From Hoeflea sp. (GTDB lineage: Bacteria; Pseudomonadota; Alphaproteobacteria; Rhizobiales; Rhizobiaceae): 49,392 nt of DNA. The DNA lies in the NCBI RefSeq assembly GCF_014359905.1, contig NZ_JACIYP010000032.1:1-49392 (forward strand). The letters run 5' to 3'. Below the pieces are notes generated by a model. The model worked only from the letters and a program-made list of their open reading frames with translations. It was not told the origin of the DNA and ran no database searches. Position 1 is the stretch's first letter, and each line of letters opens with the position of its first letter. Positions 34,118 to 41,533 of this stretch are shown here, piece after piece. Both the position numbers and the translations under genes were made by a program.

Positions 34118-34188
34118 TGGTCCGGCCGAAACATAGGGCTTCCATCAGTTTCGGGAAGCCAGCCCGCAAGTCAAGGATCTGGCGGGAC

Positions 34189-34219
34189 GTCCTGACAGAC
34201 GGGAACCATCTGTCAGGAC
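34189..34219 (-). promoter_or_regulatory. Intercistronic hairpin 2 after the binding-protein gene
   Basis: Perfect 11-bp stem (GTCCTGACAGA at 34189-34199 with 34209-34219), 9-nt loop, 45 nt downstream of the binding-protein stop on the minus strand. No T-run follows, so partial attenuation or mRNA stabilisation is more likely than full termination. Confidence 0.55.
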
Positions 34220-34263
34220 CGCACCACCTGCCACCCTGTGGGAGGAACACACGGGGCTAAGGA

Positions 34264-35607
34264 TTACTTCTTGCCTTCGTCTTCAAAGACTTCATCCCAG
34301 TCCTTGACCAAACCATCCAGGGCTTCCTTGGCGGTGCCATTGCCCGCAACCACGTAGTTGTGGATGCGCTCCTGCATCGGCAGCAGCAGGGATGCGTAGG
34401 ACGGCTCGGCCCAGAAGTCCTTCACGATGGCCATGGAGTCGAGGAAGGTCTGGGCATAGGGCTGGCTGCTGGCGAAGCCCGGGGCCTCCACGACGGACCG
34501 CATTGCCGACGCGCCGCCGACGTCCCACCATTTCTGCTGGACATCCTTTTGCGCAAACCACTTGATGTATTCGAGCGCCGCATCCTTGTTGTCGGAATTG
34601 GCGACAACGGAGATACCCTGGCCACCAAGCTGGGCGAACTGGCCGGCAGGACCCGCGGGGTTGGCAAAATAGCCCGATTTGCCCCCACCAACATTCGGAT
34701 CGGCTTCAACGCCGGGCCAGATGAACGCGAAATTCATCTGCATGGCGACCTGTCCGGATTTGTAGGCATCAATGTTCTGGGACATGTAGGCATCTGACGC
34801 GCCGGGAGGCGTGCAGCAATCATACAAGGCCTTATAATACTCGAGCCCCTCGACCGCCCCGGCGGAATTCACAAAGCCTTCCAGATCGTAGGGCATTTCC
34901 GGGTTGTCGTACTGGAAGCCGTAATTGTAGAGGGCGTTGGTCACGCCCATGGTGATGCCTTCCGAGCCCCGCTCCGTGTAGATCGCAGCGCCATAGATCG
35001 TCTTGCCGTCGATTTCACGGCCCTGAAAGAACTCGCCAATGTCCTTGAGTTCGGCAAGGGTCTTGGGCACGTCGAGGTCGCGGCCGTATTTTTCCTTGAA
35101 TTCGGCCTGCAGTTCCGGACGCGAGAACCAGTCCTTGCGGTAGGTCCAGCCGACAACGTCGGCGTAGGCGGGCAAGGCGTAATAATTGGGCGTGTTTTTC
35201 GGCCATTCCGCATAACCGGTCACGGTCGCGGGGAGAAAGTCCTCCATCTTGATGCCTTCTGCATCGAAGAAGTCGTTCAGCTTCACATACTGGCCGTTTT
35301 CGGCGGCGCCACCGATCCACTGGCTGTCACCGATCAGCAGGTCGCAAAGCTTGCCGCCCGAGTTCAGCTCATTGAGCATGCGGTCGGCAAAGTTCGGCCA
35401 GGGCACGAATTCGAAGCTCATGGTGTGGCCGGACTGAGCCTCGAAATCCTTGCTCATCTCCACCAGCGCGTTGGCCGGGTCCCAGGCTGCCCAGCAAAGG
35501 GTCAGGTCAGCGGCTTGCGCCGAGGTTGCATTCAGTGTCGCCCCCGCTAGCCCCGCTCCGAAAAGCAAGCCGATGGTGGCAGCAGAATTCATCATCCTGT
35601 TTGTCAT
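34264..35607 (-). CDS. Extracellular solute-binding protein of glycerol/polyol-type importer
   Basis: 447 aa from the ATG at 35607 behind GGGAGG; the frame is open farther upstream but enters the operator region. The signal peptide is visible (MTNRMMNSAATIGLLFGAGLAGATLNATSAQA, cleavage near AQA-ADL). The mature part (LTLCWAAWDPANALVEMSKDFEAQSGHTM, PWPNFADRMLNELNSGGKLCDLLIGDSQW) is a family-1 fold. A CC pair occurs in LYDCCTPPGASD. It feeds the downstream permeases. The ligand is unproven: glycerol, dihydroxyacetone or a small polyol fits the DUF2160-type transporter and the terminal kinase. The gene is directly downstream of two LacI-type palindromes. Confidence 0.87.
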   Translation of the reverse strand: MTNRMMNSAATIGLLFGAGLAGATLNATSAQAADLTLCWAAWDPANALVEMSKDFEAQSGHTMSFEFVPWPNFADRMLNELNSGGKLCDLLIGDSQWIGGAAENGQYVKLNDFFDAEGIKMEDFLPATVTGYAEWPKNTPNYYALPAYADVVGWTYRKDWFSRPELQAEFKEKYGRDLDVPKTLAELKDIGEFFQGREIDGKTIYGAAIYTERGSEGITMGVTNALYNYGFQYDNPEMPYDLEGFVNSAGAVEGLEYYKALYDCCTPPGASDAYMSQNIDAYKSGQVAMQMNFAFIWPGVEADPNVGGGKSGYFANPAGPAGQFAQLGGQGISVVANSDNKDAALEYIKWFAQKDVQQKWWDVGGASAMRSVVEAPGFASSQPYAQTFLDSMAIVKDFWAEPSYASLLLPMQERIHNYVVAGNGTAKEALDGLVKDWDEVFEDEGKK

Positions 35608-35672
35608 GACTGGTATTCCTCCCATTTGAACAATCCCGCCGCGATGGCGGGGCCTCTCCTTGCAAGAAGCGT

Positions 35673-35692
35673 AATGAGGTGCGCACCTCATT
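35673..35692. promoter_or_regulatory. LacI-type operator 1
   Basis: Perfect 20-bp palindrome with half-site AATGAGGTGC and central CG, 66 nt upstream of the binding-protein start. The core of 16 bp is identical to the second palindrome. Even symmetry with a central CpG is the classic LacI/PurR-family operator form. Confidence 0.75.
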
Positions 35693-35701
35693 GCAAGGAG
35701 T

Positions 35702-35723
35702 TTTTGAGGTGCGCACCTCAAAA
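35702..35723. promoter_or_regulatory. LacI-type operator 2
   Basis: Perfect 22-bp palindrome with half-site TTTTGAGGTGC and central CG. Its centre is 30 bp (about three helical turns) from that of operator 1, so two repressor dimers would sit on the same DNA face. It lies between the transporter operon and the divergent LacI-family gene that starts at 35804. Confidence 0.75.
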
Positions 35724-35803
35724 GTTGATTTCCCGCTCATTTTGTTGAACTAATCGGCTGGGGCGTTTCGCGGCGAAACGTTGAATCGGAATTTTTGAGG
35801 CAA

Positions 35804-36823
35804 ATGAGACCCACAGCAAAAGACTTGGCGATCGAAGCCGGCGTCAGCCTCGCGACGATCGACCGCGTCCTCAACGGCCGCCCGGGCGTCAGACCGCGAA
35901 CGATCATCAAGGTCAATGAAGCTATTGAGAGAATTGGCTTTGTCCGCAACCTGGCAGCGGTCAATCTGGCCCGGAAGACGAATTACCAGTTCCGGTTTCT
36001 GCTTCCCGAAACTGGCGACCAGTTCCTTGACGTCCTGATCGGGCATATCGAGGAAGCCAGAAAACCCTTTGCCGAAGAAATGGCCGATATCGCCGCCGTC
36101 CGCCTGCCGGTGGAGGATCCCTACAAGCTCGCGGCCTATCTGGGGCGGCTTGATGCGGACACCACGCAGGGCATCGCCATCATGGCGCCGGAATCGCCCC
36201 AGGTTCGCGATGCAATCAATCGTCTGCTGGAACGCGGCATCGAGGTCGTCCAGTTCATCGCCGGCCAGCCGAAGGCTGGCAGCAACGACTTTGTCGGGAT
36301 CAACAACCACGCGGCAGGCGCGACCGCGGCTCAGCTCATCGGCCGCTTCTCGGCCGGCAAGAAAGGCAAGATCCTCGTTGTCTCGGAGACCATGCAGGCG
36401 CGTGACAGCATCGAGCGCAGGCTGGGCTTTGATGAAGTCCTCAATCGGGAGTACCCCGAACTTCAGGCCCTGCCGTCGGTCGAAACCCACGCCGACACGG
36501 CAAGAACCGGACGCATCTTTCAAAACATCTTCGCAAACCATCCCGATGTTTCAGGCCTCTACGTCATGAGCGCAGAAGCCCGGGTCCCTGTTGGAGAGAT
36601 ATCGAAGGTGGCAACAAAGCCGCTGGTCAAGATTGTTCATGAACGCACGCCGTTCACAGAGGCCGCCCTGCTAAACGGCGACATCGATGCGGTCATTGCC
36701 CAGAATTCGGGACATCTGGTGAGAAGCGCAATTCGGATCCTGAAGGCCCGCAATGATCAGCGCCCGCCCCTGGCTTCCCAGGAAAAAATCCGCATCGAAA
36801 TCCTTATCAAGGAGAACCTCTGA
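35804..36823 (+). CDS. LacI-family transcriptional regulator
   Basis: 339 aa from the ATG at 35804; a TTG three codons upstream is an alternative. The N-terminal LacI helix-turn-helix and hinge are plain (TAKDLAIEAGVSLATIDRVLNGRPGVRPRT, then AIERIGFVRNLAAVNLAR). The periplasmic-binding-protein-like effector domain follows, with GIAIMAPESPQVRDAI, VGINNHAAGATAAQLIGRF and RDSIERRLGFDEVL. Divergent from the glycerol/polyol-type operon, with two palindromic operators between, so it very probably represses that operon and itself; the inducer is expected to be the imported solute. Confidence 0.92.
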   Translation: MRPTAKDLAIEAGVSLATIDRVLNGRPGVRPRTIIKVNEAIERIGFVRNLAAVNLARKTNYQFRFLLPETGDQFLDVLIGHIEEARKPFAEEMADIAAVRLPVEDPYKLAAYLGRLDADTTQGIAIMAPESPQVRDAINRLLERGIEVVQFIAGQPKAGSNDFVGINNHAAGATAAQLIGRFSAGKKGKILVVSETMQARDSIERRLGFDEVLNREYPELQALPSVETHADTARTGRIFQNIFANHPDVSGLYVMSAEARVPVGEISKVATKPLVKIVHERTPFTEAALLNGDIDAVIAQNSGHLVRSAIRILKARNDQRPPLASQEKIRIEILIKENL

Positions 36824-36900
36824 AGGCGGGCGCACCGGGACATGCCCGGGCAAACCACACCGCCAGGCCCGCATCGGGCATTGAGACAGTTCACTTCGCC

Positions 36901-37731
36901 TCATGGGAAAAGTTCTTGAGCAATGACCAGGTGCCGGTCGATGAATTTCTCCATGTGGACCACGGTCGCCTCCCCGTCGGAGAGCACGACAGCGAGTTCG
37001 CCCGGTCCTTCGCGACGGGCAACCGGCGATGGGCGCGGGCCGGAGCGGCTTTCAAGCGTCGGATCTATGGAATAGTGGCACCCCGCGAGAGTGCAGAACG
37101 GAATGCCCTTGTAGGTCCCGGCGGTGGTCATATGGACATGACCGGAGATCACCTGCCTGATGTCGGGATGGGAACCGACGATACCGGCAAATTCGGCATT
37201 GTCCTTGAGAATGATGAAATCGTTCTGGGTGTGAAGCCGGGTGATGTTGTGATGCAGGACAATGATGACCGGCACGTCCCTGGCTTCATCAAGGCGCGCC
37301 TGCAACCAGGCGAGCTGGGACGTCTCCAGCAGGCCGCTTCCGCCCACGGACCGGTCCGACGAGTCCAGCACAATGATCCGCTGCCCTTTGAGGTCTATCA
37401 CATGGTCAACATTGCCGGTCTCGGCGGCGAGGTCAGGACCGAAATGGCTCAGGAAATTGGTGCGGTCATCGTGATTGCCGAGCGTGAGATGGACCGGCAA
37501 TTCCAGCCGCGTGATGGCCTTCTCGAACCGCTGATAGGCAGGCAGATCGCCACGGTCAGCGAGGTCACCGGCAACGATGACGAAATCCGCATCGGCATGG
37601 TTTGTGTTGACGAAATCGATGGCCTTGTTGAGGCGGTCCGTGGTGTCGAGCCCGTGCGAGAGGCTGCCTTCGGCGACGATATGAAGATCGGCAAGGACGA
37701 TAAATTTCAGCAAGGCATCACCTTTATTCAT
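36901..37731 (-). CDS. GpdQ-like metallophosphoesterase (glycerophosphodiesterase type)
   Basis: 276 aa from the ATG at 37731, which overlaps the HAD stop as ATGA; a TTG at 37713 behind AAAGGTG is an alternative start (giving MLKFIVLADLH). All five metal-binding blocks are present: LADLHIV, VAGDLADRG, LTLGNHDDR, VLHHNI and ISGHVHMTTAG. Length and order match the GpdQ/class III phosphodiesterase group, which hydrolyses glycerophosphodiesters and related diesters with two metal ions. It is the last gene of a Ugp-like importer operon, directly after a HAD phosphatase, so it probably processes the imported compound in the cytoplasm. Converges with the LacI gene ending at 36823. Confidence 0.87.
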   Translation of the reverse strand: MNKGDALLKFIVLADLHIVAEGSLSHGLDTTDRLNKAIDFVNTNHADADFVIVAGDLADRGDLPAYQRFEKAITRLELPVHLTLGNHDDRTNFLSHFGPDLAAETGNVDHVIDLKGQRIIVLDSSDRSVGGSGLLETSQLAWLQARLDEARDVPVIIVLHHNITRLHTQNDFIILKDNAEFAGIVGSHPDIRQVISGHVHMTTAGTYKGIPFCTLAGCHYSIDPTLESRSGPRPSPVARREGPGELAVVLSDGEATVVHMEKFIDRHLVIAQELFP

Positions 37732-38417
37732 TGGGTTTGGAAAAGCGTTTCGACAAGCGGCAGACCGACCAGCGCCGCGCCCGCCATGAGATCTGGAGCG
37801 ACCGAATGGCCCAGCCGCAGAAAATCGGCCGTGGGATGTTTCAAGTCGGGTATCTGCACGGTGACCATTCCGGCGGCCACGGCCGCGCGGACCCCGTTTT
37901 CGGAATCCTCGAAGGCCACACAGCTTTCCGGATCAACCCCCAGACAGCCGGCGGCCCTGAGATAGATGTCAGGGGCGGGCTTGCCGTTGACGACCTGGTC
38001 GCCGCCAACCACCACCTCGAACAAACCGGCAAGACCGGCTTTGTGAAGATGGGAGAGCGCCTTTTCGGTCCGTGTCGAGGTGACGATCGCATAGGGGATC
38101 GCAGCGGAACGCAGGCAGTCCAAGACTGCCGTCACACCGGGTTTCACCGGAATGCCTTCGCCCAGATGCCGGGCATATTCCTCATCCCAGCGCGCGCTGA
38201 ACGCTGAAGCATTGCCGTATCCAGCCATCCCCTCCACAAGTCGCGCCATGCCGGCATGCTGGTTGAGACCGATGAGGCTCATGAAAAGCTCGTCGTCGGG
38301 CGGCAGCCCCAACGCTTCGCGCGTCCGGCGATAGGATTTGAAGGACAGCTGCTCCGTATCGAGAAGCAGCCCATCCATGTCAAAGAACACGGCCTGATAG
38401 GCCCGGGAGGCGCTCAT
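37728..38417 (-). CDS. HAD-superfamily phosphatase (beta-phosphoglucomutase-like, HAD-IA)
   Basis: 229 aa from the ATG at 38417, overlapping the permease stop as ATGA. Motif I is FFDMDGLLLDT with both catalytic Asp residues, motif II is IVTSTRT, the conserved Lys is in NGKPAPDIYLRAA, and motif IV is AFEDSENGVRAAVAAGM. A four-helix cap follows motif I. Family members dephosphorylate small phosphomonoesters such as sugar phosphates, glycerol phosphate and phosphoglycolate. Placed between a Ugp-like importer and a GpdQ-like diesterase, it could release phosphate from the monoester the diesterase produces. Confidence 0.9.
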   Translation of the reverse strand: MSASRAYQAVFFDMDGLLLDTEQLSFKSYRRTREALGLPPDDELFMSLIGLNQHAGMARLVEGMAGYGNASAFSARWDEEYARHLGEGIPVKPGVTAVLDCLRSAAIPYAIVTSTRTEKALSHLHKAGLAGLFEVVVGGDQVVNGKPAPDIYLRAAGCLGVDPESCVAFEDSENGVRAAVAAGMVTVQIPDLKHPTADFLRLGHSVAPDLMAGAALVGLPLVETLFQTQ

Positions 38418-39310
38418 CCCTTTACTCCGGTCATGGTGATGCCGCGAATGAAATGGCGGCGGGCAATGAGGAAGGCGATGACCATGGGTGCGGTCACGAC
38501 GGTTGCAGAGGCGAAGGTGCGGCCATAATCGGTGTCAAACGGCGCCCTGTATTGCATCATGGCCAGGGTCGCGGTCATCTTGTCCTGCGACTGCACGACG
38601 ATGAGCGGCCAGTACAGATCGTTCCAGTGAGCGACGAACGAAAACACTGAAAATGCTGCAATGGCCGGGATCGCACTGGGCAGGATCAACCGCAGGACAA
38701 TCTCGATCTCACTGAAACCGTCGATCCGCGCAGCCTGGATGATGCTGTCGGGGTAGCTTTTGAAAAACTGGCGGAACAGGAAGATGGCGAACACCGAAAT
38801 GAAAAACGGAAACATCATGGCGACATAGGTGTCGAGAAGCCCGACCTTCACAAGCCCCACATAGATCGGGATGGATGTCACATTGATCGGGATGGTAAGC
38901 GAGGCGATGACCGTGCCGAACAGGATGGTGCTGCCGCGGAACTTCAGTTTCGCCAGGGCATAGGCGGCTGGAATGGCGGTCAGCAGCTGCACCGACAGAA
39001 TGCCAAGGCAAACGATCATGCTGTTGGCGAGAAACACCAGGTAGGGCTGCTCGAACAACACGCTGTAATAATTGCTGAAGCCGACGAAGGTTTTCGGGAT
39101 GATTGAAAAATCGGCGTCGAAGACCTCATCGGTGGGCTTCAGGCTGGACGAGATCATCCAGACGAAGGGAAACACCATGATCCATCCGCCCAGCAGCAAC
39201 AAGGCGGTGACGATCGCCGAACCGATGGATCTGGGTCTTGTCCTGCGCCAGACGAGCGCCAGGCCTCGTGACAAAGCGCCAGGGGTGGTATCTTTGGCAA
39301 GGTTGATCAC
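38414..39310 (-). CDS. ABC sugar-type permease (MalG/UgpE family)
   Basis: 298 aa from a GTG at 39310 behind GAGGTG. The first membrane helix begins after about 30 hydrophilic residues; six helices in all. The EAA loop is DSIIQAARIDGFSEIEIVLR followed by LILP. The C-terminus (FLIARRHFIRGITMTGVKG) is a standard MalG/UgpE ending. It lies 9 nt after the partner permease and overlaps the HAD gene, so transport and phosphatase are translationally coupled. Confidence 0.9.
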   Translation of the reverse strand: MINLAKDTTPGALSRGLALVWRRTRPRSIGSAIVTALLLLGGWIMVFPFVWMISSSLKPTDEVFDADFSIIPKTFVGFSNYYSVLFEQPYLVFLANSMIVCLGILSVQLLTAIPAAYALAKLKFRGSTILFGTVIASLTIPINVTSIPIYVGLVKVGLLDTYVAMMFPFFISVFAIFLFRQFFKSYPDSIIQAARIDGFSEIEIVLRLILPSAIPAIAAFSVFSFVAHWNDLYWPLIVVQSQDKMTATLAMMQYRAPFDTDYGRTFASATVVTAPMVIAFLIARRHFIRGITMTGVKG

Positions 39311-39319
39311 GGCATCACC

Positions 39320-40216
39320 TCAATATTGGACCTTGCGATCAACAAACAGTGCTTGCATCAGCGCGAACAGGAAAATGATCATGAGGAACGCGACCGACAG
39401 GGCCGCCGAGTACCCCATGTTGAAATATTCAAAGCCTTCCAGGAATGCGAGATAGAGGAAGACCTCGCTCGCCTTGTCCGGCCCGCCGCGGGTGATGATG
39501 GCCACATTGTCAAAAAGCTTGAAGGCGGTGATGGTGGTGGTCACGGCAACGAACATCGCCGTCGGCCCCAGCATCGGCCAGGTAACCTTCAGGAACTTGT
39601 CCACCGGGTGATCGGCGCCATCGATGGCGGCCGCTTCGTAGAGGGATTTCGGGATCGCGGTGAGGCCCGCCAGGAACAGCACCATGTTGAAGCCGATGAT
39701 GCTCCACAGCGAGATCATCGCCAGTGAAAACAGCACGAGATCCTGGCTTCCCAGGAAATTCAGGGGCTCGAACCCGAACGATCGGATGATGCCGTTGATG
39801 AATCCCTGCCGACTGTCGAGCAAGGCCGCCCAGACCAGCGCGACGGCGGCAAGCGTCGAGGTGACGGGCAGGAAATACAGCACCTCCAGGATCGACCTGA
39901 ACTGCTTCCGCTCCTGGATGGCAATGGCGAGGAAAAGGCTGACGCCGAAAGCGGCCGGCAGGAAATACAGCGCATAGACGAACGTGTTTTGCAGTGCGTT
40001 GCCGAATTGCGCGTCCGACACCATCGTGCGGTAGTTCTGCACGCCGACGAACTCGTAGTAATCGCTGACCAGCGTGTAGTCTGTAAAGCTGGCCAGAACC
40101 ACGACGGCAATCGGCAAGACATAAATCAGCGCAATCAACAGCGTCGCCGGGGCCACCAGCCAATAGGCAAAACGCGCCTGCTTGCGCTGCAGTGGAGTGA
40201 GACCTGCTTGCTTCAT
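39320..40216 (-). CDS. ABC sugar-type permease (MalF/UgpA family)
   Basis: 298 aa from the ATG at 40216, overlapping the ATPase stop as ATGA. Six membrane segments after a short basic N-terminus (LTPLQRKQARF). The EAA loop reads SLYEAAAIDGADHPVDKFLK followed by VTWP, and the family motif ITRGGPDKASEVF is near residue 255. It forms the membrane channel with the following gene product. Confidence 0.9.
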   Translation of the reverse strand: MKQAGLTPLQRKQARFAYWLVAPATLLIALIYVLPIAVVVLASFTDYTLVSDYYEFVGVQNYRTMVSDAQFGNALQNTFVYALYFLPAAFGVSLFLAIAIQERKQFRSILEVLYFLPVTSTLAAVALVWAALLDSRQGFINGIIRSFGFEPLNFLGSQDLVLFSLAMISLWSIIGFNMVLFLAGLTAIPKSLYEAAAIDGADHPVDKFLKVTWPMLGPTAMFVAVTTTITAFKLFDNVAIITRGGPDKASEVFLYLAFLEGFEYFNMGYSAALSVAFLMIIFLFALMQALFVDRKVQY

Positions 40217-41460
40217 GACACATCCGCCGTCATGGGTTCGACGGCCAGCTTGGGCGCCGGCATGAGCGTGTCCATCCGCCGGGTCGGACTGGCTGACAAA
40301 CGCGATCCATTTGCATCGAACAGCAGAATATTCGCCGGGTTGATCTCGATCTCGAAACTTTGCCGATGGGACAGGAAGCCACCGCCATAACCATTGCTCT
40401 TCTGGGCGCGAATCCGGATGTCGAGATCCGGTTGAACGGACAGGCGTCCGTGAATCAGGACTTCGGATCCCAGATCCTCGACCAGGTGCCGGTGAAAGCC
40501 CATCGAGATGCCGGGGCCGTTGTCCGCCGGGTAGGCCAGTTCGGGTGCGTCTTTGAGGACGATGTTTTCGGGACGGATACCGATCTGAACGAGGCCGGAC
40601 GGGACGCCGCCCGCCGGCGCCAGCGAGAGCTGCATCGCAAGCCCGCCCAGATGCACGGCGCCACCCTTGCTGGTGCCGGCGAGAATGTTGATCTCGGGGC
40701 TGCCGATGAAGCGGGCGACATCGATGCTTGCGGGATTGGCATAAAGGGCGTTGGGCCTGTCCACCTGCAGCAGCGATCCGTTCTGCATCAGTGCGACACG
40801 GCTCGACATGGTCATGGCTTCGATCTGGTCATGCGTGACATAGACAAAGGTGAGACCTGAGCTCGCATGAAGCTCGGTGATTTCACGGCGCACCTGAACG
40901 CGCAATTTGGCGTCGAGGTTCGACAGTGGCTCGTCCATCAGGAAGATCTTGGGATCGCGCACCAGGGCGCGCCCCAGAGCCACGCGCTGGCGTTGACCGC
41001 CGGACAATTGAGCCGGTCTCCGCTCGAGCAGATGGTCGATGCGCAGCTTTTTCGCGACCGCGGCGACATCCCGGTCGATGCCGGGTCTGTGCCTGCTGTG
41101 CGCCGGCGCCAGATGGCGCACCAGCGGCAGGCGCGCATGCAGGGGAAGCCGCGCCATGATCAACGGCATGGCCATGTTTTCGGCGACGCTCATATGCGGA
41201 TAAAGCGCGTAGTCCTGAAACACCATGGCGATGTTGCGGTGTTTGGGCGCGGTGTCGTTGACCGGCACGCCCCCGATAAAGACATCGCCGCTGTCCTGCG
41301 CCTCCAGGCCGGCCAGGATGCGCAACAGGGTTGACTTGCCGCATCCCGACTGACCGACCAGCGACACGAATTCGCCGTCCTCGATATCGAGCGAAATATC
41401 CTTCAGGACTTGGGTCTGCCCGTAAGACTTGCTGATGTTCTTCAAGCTCAACGTTGCCAT
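40213..41460 (-). CDS. Carbohydrate/Ugp-type ABC transporter ATPase with an insertion
   Basis: 415 aa from the ATG at 41460. Motifs are Walker A GQSGCGKST, signature LSGGQRQR, Walker B FLMDEPLSNLDAK and switch YVTHDQIEAM, with a C-terminal TOBE/regulatory domain containing IGIRPENIVL. It is about 50 residues longer than usual. Roughly 18 extra residues, rich in Arg/His/Pro/Leu (LPLHARLPLVRHLAPAHSRH), lie at about positions 107-127 in the helical subdomain, and the C-terminal end is also extended. The helical subdomain contacts the permease, so the insertion may matter for coupling. In this operon the ATPase gene precedes both permease genes. Confidence 0.88.
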   Translation of the reverse strand: MATLSLKNISKSYGQTQVLKDISLDIEDGEFVSLVGQSGCGKSTLLRILAGLEAQDSGDVFIGGVPVNDTAPKHRNIAMVFQDYALYPHMSVAENMAMPLIMARLPLHARLPLVRHLAPAHSRHRPGIDRDVAAVAKKLRIDHLLERRPAQLSGGQRQRVALGRALVRDPKIFLMDEPLSNLDAKLRVQVRREITELHASSGLTFVYVTHDQIEAMTMSSRVALMQNGSLLQVDRPNALYANPASIDVARFIGSPEINILAGTSKGGAVHLGGLAMQLSLAPAGGVPSGLVQIGIRPENIVLKDAPELAYPADNGPGISMGFHRHLVEDLGSEVLIHGRLSVQPDLDIRIRAQKSNGYGGGFLSHRQSFEIEINPANILLFDANGSRLSASPTRRMDTLMPAPKLAVEPMTADVS

Positions 41461-41490
41461 GGTGTGTTCCCCGAAGCGTGTGAGATCGCA

Positions 41491-41517
41491 GGCAGGCGAC
41501 CGGTGCGATCGCCTGCC
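41491..41517 (-). promoter_or_regulatory. Intercistronic hairpin after the Ugp-like binding-protein gene
   Basis: Perfect 9-bp stem (GGCAGGCGA at 41491-41499 with 41509-41517) in the 73-nt gap between binding-protein stop and ATPase start. It matches the position of the hairpins in two other importer operons here and suggests unequal expression of binding protein and membrane parts. Confidence 0.5.
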
Positions 41518-41533
41518 CCTTGGTGACGCGCGG

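Noticed and set aside
36843..36879. Possible bidirectional terminator between the LacI gene and the phosphoesterase
   Set aside because: Only a 5-bp stem with a 3-nt loop (GCCCG-CAT-CGGGC) and a 10-bp palindrome without T-run; too weak to call.
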